A stretch of 64,000 nt of DNA, taken from assembly GCF_015210005.1 (NCBI RefSeq), contig NZ_MU158697.1, positions 248,001 through 312,000 on the forward strand, written 5' to 3'. Made by a program: the position numbers and the translations under genes. The notes beneath the pieces are model-generated. The model ran no database searches. It was not told where the DNA came from and saw only the letters and a program-made list of their open reading frames with translations. This DNA comes from Sphingobacterium hungaricum (lineage in GTDB: Bacteria > Bacteroidota > Bacteroidia > Sphingobacteriales > Sphingobacteriaceae). The stretch's first letter is position 1. Every line of letters begins with the position of its first letter. Below are positions 53,870-61,809 of the stretch, in pieces.

Positions 53870-55228
53870 ATGCACAAATACAACCGAACCCTCTATTCAC
53901 TGATTGCTATTCTCGTTGTCTACACTGTTTCTTTCGTCATCTTTATTTTTTATTCGATCTCGAATTTTGCTTTTGCTGATTTCTATAAAAGGCTCGACCT
54001 TAGGCGCAAGTTGGTTGCTGAAGAGATGCTCAATGAAGGTCCATTGGACAAGAATTTTGAATGGACTTACGAATATGTCGAGAACCTGGATAAGCAACAG
54101 AACTTTATTGTCGAATTTGACAAGAACGACCGCATTATTTATAACAAAGGCCTAGCACCTGAACTTTGGAAAGACATCGACAAAACAGGCGCTTACAATT
54201 TTAAGATTGCCAATAAATTCTACTCGACGAATGTCTATATTAAAGACAGCAAGACCTATCTAGTAGGGGTGTCAGCCGAAAATTATTTCTATGAGCATCA
54301 TTTGGCTTACCTGCGCAACCTGCTGTTTATCAGTGTGGTGCTAGGGGTTCTTTTTGTGGTCGTTGTTTCTCTGCTGGTCAAGCGTTCCTTTTTGAAGCCG
54401 ATCAACGGAATTATCAATGATGTAGAAAAGATAGGTTCTGAAAACCTATTCCTTCGCCTCAGCGAAACAGAAGATAAAAACGTGCTCAACCAGCTTTCGC
54501 GTACCTTCAACAGGATGTTGGCAAGGATCGAAACTTCTTTTGAGACGCAGAAAAATTTTATCAGCAATGCTTCGCATGAGCTGAATACACCGCTGACCTC
54601 GATCATCGGGACCGCCGATCTTGCGCTCTCCAAAGAGCGAAGCGTCGAAGAGTACCAACAATCGCTGACCAAGATTATTTCGGCAGCGGACAACTTGGAG
54701 AAAAAAACAAATGCCCTGCTGCTGCTTGCGCGTACCGGATATGAAAATAACGGGACTAATTTCAAGCCTGTGCGCATTGACCAGATCATTATGGATGCCG
54801 ACCTGACGGTCAAGGCCATCAATGAGCGGTTCCATATCAAGACCGATTTTACCCTGCTTCCCGAAGATAGCATGAAACTCAAGGTCAAAGGTTCGCAGGC
54901 ACTCCTGCAACTTGCATTTTCTAACTTGATTTCCAATGCCTGCAAGTATTCGACGAACCATACAGCCTATGTGGCACTTGGCGCGCTCGACAATAGTGTG
55001 ATCGTGCTGATCAAAGATGAAGGGATCGGCATTCCGGCTCAGGATATTCCCTATATTTTTGATCCGTATTTCCGAGCTTCTAATACTGGCAACTTTTCGG
55101 GATATGGCATCGGCTTGCCTTTGGCGCGCAACATTATCCAGATGCATAATGGCAAAATAAAAGTGACTTCGGAAGTCGGCCAGGGCACGACCGTGCGCAT
55201 CGAATTGCCTACAGTTAACGTTCTCTAA
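53870..55228 (+). CDS. HAMP-containing sensor histidine kinase
   Basis: 452 aa. Transmembrane helix near 8-32, a sensor loop of about 120 residues, a second helix about 150-167 (LLFISVVLGVLFVVVVSLLV), HAMP (about 168-222), then kinase core: H box FISNASHELNTPLTSIIG, N box FSNLISNACKYS, G1 KDEGIGIPAQDI with F box YIFDPYFRASN, G2 GYGIGLPLARNI. It signals to the response regulator encoded directly before it. The stop codon overlaps the first box of the downstream repeat array. Signal unknown; the envelope-associated downstream operon suggests an envelope or membrane cue. Confidence 0.94.
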   Translation: MHKYNRTLYSLIAILVVYTVSFVIFIFYSISNFAFADFYKRLDLRRKLVAEEMLNEGPLDKNFEWTYEYVENLDKQQNFIVEFDKNDRIIYNKGLAPELWKDIDKTGAYNFKIANKFYSTNVYIKDSKTYLVGVSAENYFYEHHLAYLRNLLFISVVLGVLFVVVVSLLVKRSFLKPINGIINDVEKIGSENLFLRLSETEDKNVLNQLSRTFNRMLARIETSFETQKNFISNASHELNTPLTSIIGTADLALSKERSVEEYQQSLTKIISAADNLEKKTNALLLLARTGYENNGTNFKPVRIDQIIMDADLTVKAINERFHIKTDFTLLPEDSMKLKVKGSQALLQLAFSNLISNACKYSTNHTAYVALGALDNSVIVLIKDEGIGIPAQDIPYIFDPYFRASNTGNFSGYGIGLPLARNIIQMHNGKIKVTSEVGQGTTVRIELPTVNVL

Positions 55229-55312
55229 TCTCATTCTAATGCCCGCGCGATCTTTCTAATCGCATTCTAATACCAGTCGAAAAGTCTCACAGAAAACTAA
55301 TGTGAGGCTAAT
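55224..55312. promoter_or_regulatory. Three paired TCTAAT-type direct repeats, probable response-regulator sites
   Basis: Hexamer pairs at exact 11-bp spacing: TCTAAT at 55224 and 55235; TCTAAT at 55255 and 55266; ACTAAT at 55296 and GCTAAT at 55307. The pairs start 31 and 41 nt apart, close to 3 and 4 helix turns, so all face the same side of DNA. The first two 20-nt units agree at 18 positions. The last pair ends 21 nt before the -7 box TAACTTTG, over the -33 region. This is the expected form of OmpR-family sites; the adjacent regulator is the obvious candidate. Confidence 0.78.
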
Positions 55313-55333
55313 CTCGTTGCCATGCGGCTGCCC

Positions 55334-55341
55334 TAACTTTG
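55334..55341 (+). promoter_or_regulatory. -7 box of the UspA-like/lipocalin/YoaK operon
   Basis: TAACTTTG matches TAnnTTTG, 13 nt before the ATG at 55355. No TTG is found at 19 nt; the paired boxes occupy that position, which suggests activated expression. Confidence 0.6.
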
Positions 55342-55354
55342 TAAAAAAACAAAT

Positions 55355-55870
55355 ATGGTTAGAGCGAAACGTGTACTTATTCAGACAGACTTTACAGTCA
55401 ACTCCCTTCATGTTGTTATGGATTTATTGGACAATCACATTGATGATTCCTTTGTCATTATTTTGGCGCATGGAATGGCATCTGACAATTCGATCACCGA
55501 ACTGTTGGGCATACATGCCGAAGATCACTTGGATAGCCTACAGTCCGAAGATTTTATCAAAGCTTGTCAGCTGATGTGTTCCAAATATGGCGAACGCATC
55601 CAAGACTTGTATTCAGATATCATTACTTCTGAAAATGGCAATTATTTTAGGAATTACTGCAAAGGAAATCGGATAGACCACGTCGTGGTAGCGGAGAATG
55701 TAGAGTTTGCAAAGCTCACTGCCAGAAGTTTTGATCTGCTACATGTATTTAAGAAAAATAAAAGCAAGGAACCATCTGCGGTCTACTTAGATACTGATGT
55801 AGAAATCAAACAGAGTGAGGATAAGATAGATAGTTTGTTCTTTAGAAAGAAATGGAATGTTACGTTTTAA
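55355..55870 (+). CDS. UspA-like universal stress family protein (divergent)
   Basis: 171 aa, cytoplasmic. The N-terminus KRVLIQTDFTVNSLHVVMDL resembles the first strand and helix of UspA proteins, followed by SFVIILAHGMASDN and DHVVVAENVEFAKL, but the ATP-binding G-x-x-G pattern of many UspA members is not evident. It may be a degenerate UspA-fold regulator. The start lies after the paired repeat array and its end overlaps the next gene by 14 nt, so it heads a coupled three-gene operon. Confidence 0.62.
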   Translation: MVRAKRVLIQTDFTVNSLHVVMDLLDNHIDDSFVIILAHGMASDNSITELLGIHAEDHLDSLQSEDFIKACQLMCSKYGERIQDLYSDIITSENGNYFRNYCKGNRIDHVVVAENVEFAKLTARSFDLLHVFKKNKSKEPSAVYLDTDVEIKQSEDKIDSLFFRKKWNVTF

Positions 55871-56357
55871 TAGAAAAAATTTATTAGCAGGAACCTACCT
55901 TCTGTTGGTATCATTGTTGCTGTTAGCCGCATTCATGGTGATGCATTTTGAGAGCCCCGAGCGCCTGATCGAAGGCCAGTGGGTCGAAACGGGATGGTAC
56001 ATGGAAAAAAGCGAAGCCGTCCAAGATCAATCGAGCTGGGAACTGCAAGCCAGCCTGCGCGAAGAGATCATGAATGAATTGGAACTTTTTAATGTGCAGG
56101 TCTGGGAATTTGACAGCAACGGAACCATTCGGGATGCGGAGCATGCATCGGATGACAACATGCAATGGTTTATCCGCGGCAGGGGGCATATCCTTCAATT
56201 GGTGAAGGACGGCAAACAAGTCGAAAGTTTTCAGATTGCCAAAATCAATAAAGATACCTTGGAGCTCCATTTAAACCTGGATCTTCAAATCAAAGGAGTG
56301 CTTAAAATAATATTAGAAAGAAAGGGATTACAAGAAGATTATGCTAAGAAAATATAG
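55857..56357 (+). CDS. Membrane-anchored lipocalin-like protein
   Basis: 166 aa. One N-terminal transmembrane or uncleaved signal helix (about 10-28, LAGTYLLLVSLLLLAAFMVM), then a small beta-rich domain with LIEGQWVETGWYMEKSE, VWEFDSNGTIRDAEH, HILQLVKDGKQVESFQIAKI and LELHLNLDLQ, resembling lipocalin-like (DUF4923/5004-style) folds. It probably sits on the outer face of the inner membrane or in the periplasm. Overlaps both neighbours (14 and 17 nt). Exact family uncertain. Confidence 0.6.
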   Translation: MLRFNRKNLLAGTYLLLVSLLLLAAFMVMHFESPERLIEGQWVETGWYMEKSEAVQDQSSWELQASLREEIMNELELFNVQVWEFDSNGTIRDAEHASDDNMQWFIRGRGHILQLVKDGKQVESFQIAKINKDTLELHLNLDLQIKGVLKIILERKGLQEDYAKKI

Positions 56358-57111
56358 TAACCATAGAACGGTAAGTGATAATATAAAATTGGGCGGTTTG
56401 ACCGCTTTTTCTGCTGGAATGGTCAATGTGATCTCGGTGATCGTGTTTTTCTCCTTCACTTCCAACATCACCGGTTACTATGCTGTTTTTGCACAGGAGC
56501 TCTCTAAGGGAAATTGGTATCAGGGAGCTGTTGTGCTATTCTGGATCCTGCTTTTCTTTTTCGGAAGTTTGATCTCCAACCTGGTGATCATCCACGGTAA
56601 AAAACTATGGGGACAATATATCTCCCATGCGGTGCCTGTGATCCTGGAACTATTGAGTATCCTGTTTGTGGGAGTTTATCTCGATTTCTTCTACAAAGAT
56701 ACGTTGCAGGAAACTGAATTGCTTGTCGGCGCATTATTGTTTGCCATGGGCCTTCAAAATGGTTTGACCGCGAGTATTTCCAATTCCGTGATCAAAACAA
56801 CCCACTTAACGGGGTTGACGACCGATCTGGCAATCTTAGTTTCTATGTTTACCAAATCAAAGAATAGGCAAAACAAGCAGCTGGTCGATAAATTTCACCT
56901 GTTGCTAACGATTTTGTTCTCCTATTTCTTAGGTGGATTGGTCAGCGGCTTGTATTATGTCAAGTTTGGCAACCAGACTTTTTACCTAGTCTGTTTTGTG
57001 CTGGTCATTATCGCATTCTTTGACTTCTATAAATTAAAACGCGTTAAATACCTCTATGAAAGACGTGCCCGAATAAAAAAAGCAAGCTGTAAGGAATATG
57101 GGATGAGCTAA
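56341..57111 (+). CDS. YoaK family (DUF1275) membrane protein
   Basis: 256 aa. Six likely transmembrane helices and DUF1275 signature stretches: GLTAFSAGMVNVISVIVFFS, NITGYYAVFAQELSKGN, FAMGLQNGLTASISNSVIKT (with the conserved GLQN and KTTHLTG segment) and YFLGGLVSGLYYVKFG. The function of DUF1275 is not known; some are annotated as transporters. The start overlaps the lipocalin-like gene by 17 nt. It is the last gene of the operon downstream of the paired-repeat promoter. Confidence 0.85.
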   Translation: MLRKYSNHRTVSDNIKLGGLTAFSAGMVNVISVIVFFSFTSNITGYYAVFAQELSKGNWYQGAVVLFWILLFFFGSLISNLVIIHGKKLWGQYISHAVPVILELLSILFVGVYLDFFYKDTLQETELLVGALLFAMGLQNGLTASISNSVIKTTHLTGLTTDLAILVSMFTKSKNRQNKQLVDKFHLLLTILFSYFLGGLVSGLYYVKFGNQTFYLVCFVLVIIAFFDFYKLKRVKYLYERRARIKKASCKEYGMS

Positions 57112-57206
57112 TCCTAGAATTCCTTTCAATTATCGTATTCGCTGACGAAATTAATTATTGCGTGAATTTTTCAAAGAGGTAATTATTAAAAGCGGGGATA
57201 GTCGCA

Positions 57207-58364
57207 TTAAAGATGTGACATCAATTCTTTGAATTTTTCTGAGTTTAAATTTCCTTGAAAAAGCAGTTGACCCTGCTTATCTAAAAGAAAAATATATGGA
57301 AAACCAGTGACTCCGAAAGATTTAGTTACCTTTTTATCTTTGTCCCAAACATTAAGGAATTTAGGATTGTTTGCGTTAATGAAGTAATTAACATCTGATT
57401 CTTTATCTCCTGCATTAATTCCTATTACCTTAATATTTTTTTTCATGTATTTGTTCTGCAACTCGTTTAATTCTGAGACTGCAGAAATGCAGTATCCACA
57501 GTTTTTTATCCAAAATTCCAATAAAACATAATTTCCATTTAAAGATGAAGAATTGATTATCTCTTTATTATCAAAAATTGGTAATTCCCAAAATGGTGTA
57601 GGTTCTTTTTCTAATAACTTAATAGCTACTTCCTCTTCTTTTTGTTTAAAATTAAAATAGTTTGAGTAATACCACGAATTTTCATCCAACAAATCTTTAT
57701 CATTCAAATTATAGTCAAATTTAGTTTTCACATAATCATCTTTATAAACATCATTTTGTTCAATGACTTCAATAGGAAGATAACTTTCCTTATCGATCAA
57801 AACTGTGTAACTAATATTTCTATTACCAGAGATATAAATGAAATTGCCTAATTTATCAATAGATCTTTTACCAGTTTTAAAATAAATTTTATAGAAACTA
57901 ACTGAATCACTTGTATGGACAAGTGTCTTTTCTATACTGTCATTTGCAAGTATCATTGGAATATTATATTTCAATGATACTGGAGATTTGTTCAAAAAAG
58001 TAAATCTTGACAATTGGCTTTTGTTAGGATTCCTATTGATGTCAATTATTTTTTCTGTAAGATCTAATTCAAAGCACTCAGCTCCATTATAAACAATCTT
58101 TGTGAAATCGTTATAGAATTGAAAAGTAAAACCTATTAAATTCTCTTTATCGTCGAAGCTAATAAATGTTTGACCTTCTAATGTAAACTTATAATTTTCT
58201 GATAAATAGTTAATGTCTAAATTGTAGGTATAACTCAATTGTTCTTGCTTACTTAAGGCTTCATAAGATTTTAACAGTATTGTATTAGCATCTTGGCATT
58301 TAAGTGAAGTTGAAAAGAATAGGAAAAAAAGAAAATATATAAATGACAAAAATCTATACCACAT
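57207..58364 (-). CDS. Secreted thioredoxin-like (TlpA/ResA-type) protein with long N-terminal domain
   Basis: 385 aa. Signal peptide 1-23. Residues about 25-245 form a beta-rich lipoprotein-sorting-like domain (YNLDINYLSENYKFTLEGQT). The C-terminal 260-385 is a thioredoxin fold with CGYC (289-292) in LEFWIKNCGYCISAVSELN and cis-Pro in VTGFPYIFLLDKQG. It should reduce or rearrange disulfides in the periplasm. Base composition is strongly AT-rich compared with neighbouring genes, and it is flanked by 456 bp of very AT-rich non-coding DNA, which may reflect recent acquisition. It is transcribed alone. Confidence 0.85.
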   Translation of the reverse strand: MWYRFLSFIYFLFFLFFSTSLKCQDANTILLKSYEALSKQEQLSYTYNLDINYLSENYKFTLEGQTFISFDDKENLIGFTFQFYNDFTKIVYNGAECFELDLTEKIIDINRNPNKSQLSRFTFLNKSPVSLKYNIPMILANDSIEKTLVHTSDSVSFYKIYFKTGKRSIDKLGNFIYISGNRNISYTVLIDKESYLPIEVIEQNDVYKDDYVKTKFDYNLNDKDLLDENSWYYSNYFNFKQKEEEVAIKLLEKEPTPFWELPIFDNKEIINSSSLNGNYVLLEFWIKNCGYCISAVSELNELQNKYMKKNIKVIGINAGDKESDVNYFINANNPKFLNVWDKDKKVTKSFGVTGFPYIFLLDKQGQLLFQGNLNSEKFKELMSHL

Positions 58365-58710
58365 ATTATAATGTTTAAAACAAAACTACGAAAAAATCAT
58401 AGTTTTTTATCTTGAATACAAAAATTAATAAGATTTAATTAATTCCTATATAACTAATTATAAATCAATTAATAGTATAAATCATTTTGTCGATTTTAAT
58501 ACTTAAATAAGTACATTACTCAGCTTGCTTTTTTAATATTAATTTATTCAAACGATTTTTTTATGAAACAATTTCACTCAATTAAATAATCAGATATTAG
58601 TTTGAATAGCTAAGATTACATTTATGTGAGTAAATTGACACAGTCAGTATTTTTTTGACTTTGAAAGTCTTTCCACATTTTTGAATTTTTACTTTTTAAT
58701 TTTGAATTAT
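58365..58710. other. AT-rich intergenic region
   Basis: No gene seen. It holds ATGTGAGTAAAT (58624-58635), identical to part of the 16-mer upstream of the OmpA-like gene, and a 13-bp palindrome GACTTTGAAAGTC (58657-58669). Strikingly poor in G and C. Confidence 0.45.
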
Positions 58711-58820
58711 TATCTTTGCCAATAAATCCATAAAATAAAAAAGTATGTAATACCCATTTCTTTCAAAATCTTACTGATCGGCCGACGGCCTTTTATTCAT
58801 TTTTTTACCCGAAAGAAATC
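58711..58820 (+). promoter_or_regulatory. Structured 5' leader of the ABC-F gene, possible attenuator
   Basis: A TATCTTTG -7 box (58711-58718) is followed by a leader of about 95 nt. It contains an ATG-TAA start-stop element (58745-58750). A long-range 9-bp perfect stem ATTTCTTTC/GAAAGAAAT (58756-58764, 58811-58819) ends one base before the ABC-F ATG. Inside that loop is a GGCC-GAC-GGCC hairpin (58780-58790) followed by TTTTATTCATTTTTTT. The layout resembles ribosome-controlled attenuators of other ABC-F genes. Inner and outer structures look mutually compatible, so switching is hypothetical. Confidence 0.5.
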
Positions 58821-60416
58821 ATGCTTTTTATTAATAACATCACATACGTACAACCGAATAAGGAACTGCTTTTTGAGCATCTTCAATTCAGCATTCATCC
58901 CCACGAAAAAATTGCGCTGATTGGCAATAATGGGGTTGGCAAATCCACGCTATTGCAGCTTATTGCAGGAAATCTGAAGCCCACTACAGGAAAGATCGAT
59001 GCCGAGGCAGGCGTTCACTTCGTGCCCCAGCTTGTCGGTCAATTCAATCAATTGACGGTTGCGGAGGTCTTGGGAATCGACAAAAAGTTGGCTGCGCTCC
59101 ATGCTATTCTGGCAGGAGAGGCCAGTGAAGAAAACTTTTCTTTGCTCGAGGACGACTGGACAATTGAGGAACGTGCCGCAGAGGCTTTTCAATATTGGCA
59201 GCTGCACGATCTCGATCTCCATCATCCGATGGAAAGCTTGAGCGGAGGCCAGAAAACAAAAGTTTTCTTGGCAGGCATCGTTATTCATCAGCCTGATTTT
59301 GTGCTGCTGGATGAGCCTACCAATCATTTGGATGCGGCATCCAGAAATCAACTTTATGAATTCGTTAAAACGACTTCCAAAACCTTGCTTATTGTGAGCC
59401 ATGACCGCAGTTTGCTTAATTTGTTGACGACAACTTGTGAACTGAGCAGTTCGGGCATCACGACCTATGGGGGAAATTATGATTTTTATGCGGAGCAAAA
59501 AGAAATTGAGCGCAATGCATTGAATCAAGATATCCATAGTCAGGAAAAAGCACTGCGCAAAGCGAAAGAAAAGGAACGAGAAACCTCGGAGCGCCAGCAA
59601 AAGTTAGATGCCCGAGGAAAAAAGAAACAGGAAAAGGCTGGCGTAGCGCGGATCATGATGAATACACTGCGCAACAATGCGGAAAATAGCTCATCGAAAG
59701 TGAAAGGCATGCACCAGGAAAAGATTGCTGGACTTGCTGAAAAACTGCAAGACCTGCGCAGCAATCTTGCTGATGCAGATCGGATGAAACTAGGTTTGTT
59801 CAAGTCCGAATTGCACAAAGGTAAAGTATTGGCTGAGGCCGAAAACTGTAATTTCCATTTTGCGAATCAACCCAATCTATGGGCAACCCCACTCAACTTT
59901 CAGATCAGGAGCGGCGATCGACTGGCGATCAAAGGGCCGAATGGTTCGGGAAAATCCACACTGATTGAACTGATCTTGGGAAACCTGACGGCCACAGCAG
60001 GAAGGTTATTCCGCGCGGATTTTAAATCCCTCTATATAGATCAGGATTATTCCATGATCCGTTCGGAATTGAGTGTATATGAACAAGCAGAAAATTTCAA
60101 CCATTCAGGACTTGAAGAGCATGAAATCAAGATCCGCTTGAACCGGTTTTTATTTACAAAAGATGAATGGAGCAAATCCTGCTCGGCCTTAAGCGGCGGA
60201 GAACGCATGCGTTTGTTGCTCTGCTGTCTGAGCATTGAAAACCAAGCTCCCGATGTGCTGATTCTGGACGAGCCTACCAATAATTTGGATATGCAGAACA
60301 TGGAAATATTGACAAATGCTTTTTCCGACTATAATGGAACTTTGCTGGTCGTTTCGCATGATGCCTATTTTTTGGAGCAAATGCAGGTGGACAAGGAAAT
60401 TGTATTGAGTTCTTAA
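58821..60416 (+). CDS. ABC-F family ribosome-associated ATPase
   Basis: 531 aa with two ABC domains and no transmembrane segments. First: Walker A GNNGVGKST, signature LSGGQ, Walker B LLDEPTNHLD. A charged coiled linker follows (about 220-330: KALRKAKEKERETSERQQKL, KKKQEKAGVARIMMNTLRNN). Second: GPNGSGKST, LSGGE, LDEPTNNLD. ABC-F proteins bind the ribosomal E site; some protect from antibiotics while others (EttA, Uup, YbiT) tune translation. The linker is long, as in the antibiotic-protecting types, but the class cannot be settled by eye. It is transcribed alone behind a structured leader. Confidence 0.93.
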   Translation: MLFINNITYVQPNKELLFEHLQFSIHPHEKIALIGNNGVGKSTLLQLIAGNLKPTTGKIDAEAGVHFVPQLVGQFNQLTVAEVLGIDKKLAALHAILAGEASEENFSLLEDDWTIEERAAEAFQYWQLHDLDLHHPMESLSGGQKTKVFLAGIVIHQPDFVLLDEPTNHLDAASRNQLYEFVKTTSKTLLIVSHDRSLLNLLTTTCELSSSGITTYGGNYDFYAEQKEIERNALNQDIHSQEKALRKAKEKERETSERQQKLDARGKKKQEKAGVARIMMNTLRNNAENSSSKVKGMHQEKIAGLAEKLQDLRSNLADADRMKLGLFKSELHKGKVLAEAENCNFHFANQPNLWATPLNFQIRSGDRLAIKGPNGSGKSTLIELILGNLTATAGRLFRADFKSLYIDQDYSMIRSELSVYEQAENFNHSGLEEHEIKIRLNRFLFTKDEWSKSCSALSGGERMRLLLCCLSIENQAPDVLILDEPTNNLDMQNMEILTNAFSDYNGTLLVVSHDAYFLEQMQVDKEIVLSS

Positions 60417-60498
60417 TTGAGCATCCTAGAAGACCTTTGTTTCTGGTGTTTTGTTGCATATTTTTTGCTGCGCAAAGGATTTTATTTGGACTGTTCGC

Positions 60499-61701
60499 TT
60501 AGACAGTTTGTGCGGGTTTCCTTGGCTTTTTCTTCTTGCGTTTTCCCCACCAGATAATAAATCCAGTGATTGGCAAACTGCTGGCAATTAAACTGGCGCT
60601 AAAGACCAGCATTTTTCCGGGAAGGCCCAATACTGCACCGACATGGATATCGTAATTCATTCCCAAAAGAACTTCTCCATTGTTCTTTTCGGACTGATTC
60701 CGTCGATGTAAAAGTTTTCCTGAATATTGGTCAAATTGGATTACATCATAATCCCAATAGGTTTCGTCGCCTTGATAACCTGTCGCATAAATTACCGCAG
60801 TTCCCCCATCAGCAGGAGACATGCTGATGCGATCAGCATGAGCAAAAAGTTTTTTTGCTTCTGCAAAGGCAAGGTCGTAGGCATTGTTGATTTTGGTCGT
60901 CGCTGTATCTGATTCGGCATAGAAAAGCGTTGGCTCTTTTGTGCTTGCTGACGCAACTACATACACCGTATCATAAAACCAAGTAAAAGCCCAAACCATT
61001 CCCGTCAGGGCCAAAATCATACAGATCAAAACCGAATAAAAGCCAAGCACATTATGCAGGTCATAATTGATGCGTTTAAATTTCGCCTTCCATTTAATGG
61101 TAAAGCTCTTGTCAGTATTGGATTTATTTAGATTTTTTGGCCACCACATAATAATGCCCGTAATCATGAGGATCACAAAAATAAAGGTGCTCCAACCGAT
61201 AATCTGCTGGCCGATCGGATGATTGATCAAGAACGACCAATGCAACATCTTGACAACATTAAAAAACTCATATTTGTAATCGACAGATTTGGTGACTTCT
61301 CCTGTGTAAGGATTGACATAGGCCATCACATAATAATCGACTGCGTCAAAATACCAGAAAGCGTCTGCATTTCCCTCTTTGTAAGCACCAAATTCCCAGG
61401 TTTTGTTCGGGTCGGGATAAGTCGTTGAAAATCCAACTTTAATGCCCTGACCAAAAGCTTCCTCCGCTTTTTTGGTGAGGACGCTCAAAGGCAAAGCTTG
61501 AGCATGTTTGGGCGCCTCGACAAAATAGGCTTTAGGGTCTATCAATTCCGAAATTTCTTTTTGAAAAGCAAAAATACAGCCCGTCACGCCTAAGAAAACA
61601 ACCACTAGACCGGACGCAAGCCCCAGCCACAGGTGCAACCAATCGCTGATCTTTCGGAAGCGAGATTTCTTGGATTTACGTTTTTGAATCGGTCTTCTCA
61701 T
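60499..61701 (-). CDS. PepSY-associated transmembrane protein, siderophore/iron operon
   Basis: 400 aa with four transmembrane helices (about 23-45, 165-187, 215-237, 360-385) and PepSY domains in the extracytoplasmic loops. Motifs: LHLWLGLASGLVVVFLGVTG, NVVKMLHWSFLINHPIGQQI, YDLHNVLGFYSVLICMILAL, MNYDIHVGAVLGLPG; the recurring H-x and W-W residues resemble heme-binding membrane reductases (FpvG/PiuB-like). Encoded next to a TonB-dependent siderophore receptor on the same strand, it may reduce ferric siderophore in the periplasm. A terminator-like hairpin sits just before its start. Confidence 0.88.
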   Translation of the reverse strand: MRRPIQKRKSKKSRFRKISDWLHLWLGLASGLVVVFLGVTGCIFAFQKEISELIDPKAYFVEAPKHAQALPLSVLTKKAEEAFGQGIKVGFSTTYPDPNKTWEFGAYKEGNADAFWYFDAVDYYVMAYVNPYTGEVTKSVDYKYEFFNVVKMLHWSFLINHPIGQQIIGWSTFIFVILMITGIIMWWPKNLNKSNTDKSFTIKWKAKFKRINYDLHNVLGFYSVLICMILALTGMVWAFTWFYDTVYVVASASTKEPTLFYAESDTATTKINNAYDLAFAEAKKLFAHADRISMSPADGGTAVIYATGYQGDETYWDYDVIQFDQYSGKLLHRRNQSEKNNGEVLLGMNYDIHVGAVLGLPGKMLVFSASLIASSLPITGFIIWWGKRKKKKPRKPAQTV

Positions 61702-61710
61702 AGAAAATTG

Positions 61711-61743
61711 AAAAAACCAATTGACCCATTTCGGATCAATTGG
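61711..61743 (-). terminator. Terminator or attenuator between the siderophore receptor and PepSY genes
   Basis: On the minus strand CCAATTGA (complement of 61736-61743) pairs with TCAATTGG (complement of 61717-61724), followed by T6. It lies 67-100 nt beyond the receptor stop and only 10 nt before the PepSY start. Read-through would be needed for co-transcription. Confidence 0.6.
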
Positions 61744-61809
61744 CGTTCTAGTTTGTATCTTTTGTTAAAGGAACTCAACTCGATATTCCTTTTCCTTGTT
61801 ATTCAGCAA

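Noticed and set aside
54307..55234. Two long reverse frames (212 and 262 codons) across the second kinase gene
   Set aside because: Both are mirror images of the kinase, whose H, N and G boxes are complete.
55260..55300. The repeats after the kinase as a CRISPR-like or transposon repeat
   Set aside because: Units are only 6 nt in 11-bp pairs, with no spacers or cas genes; regulator boxes fit better.
58745..58750. ATGTAA as a stand-alone regulatory minimal ORF
   Set aside because: A six-base match is expected by chance often; it is kept only as part of the leader hypothesis, not as a gene.
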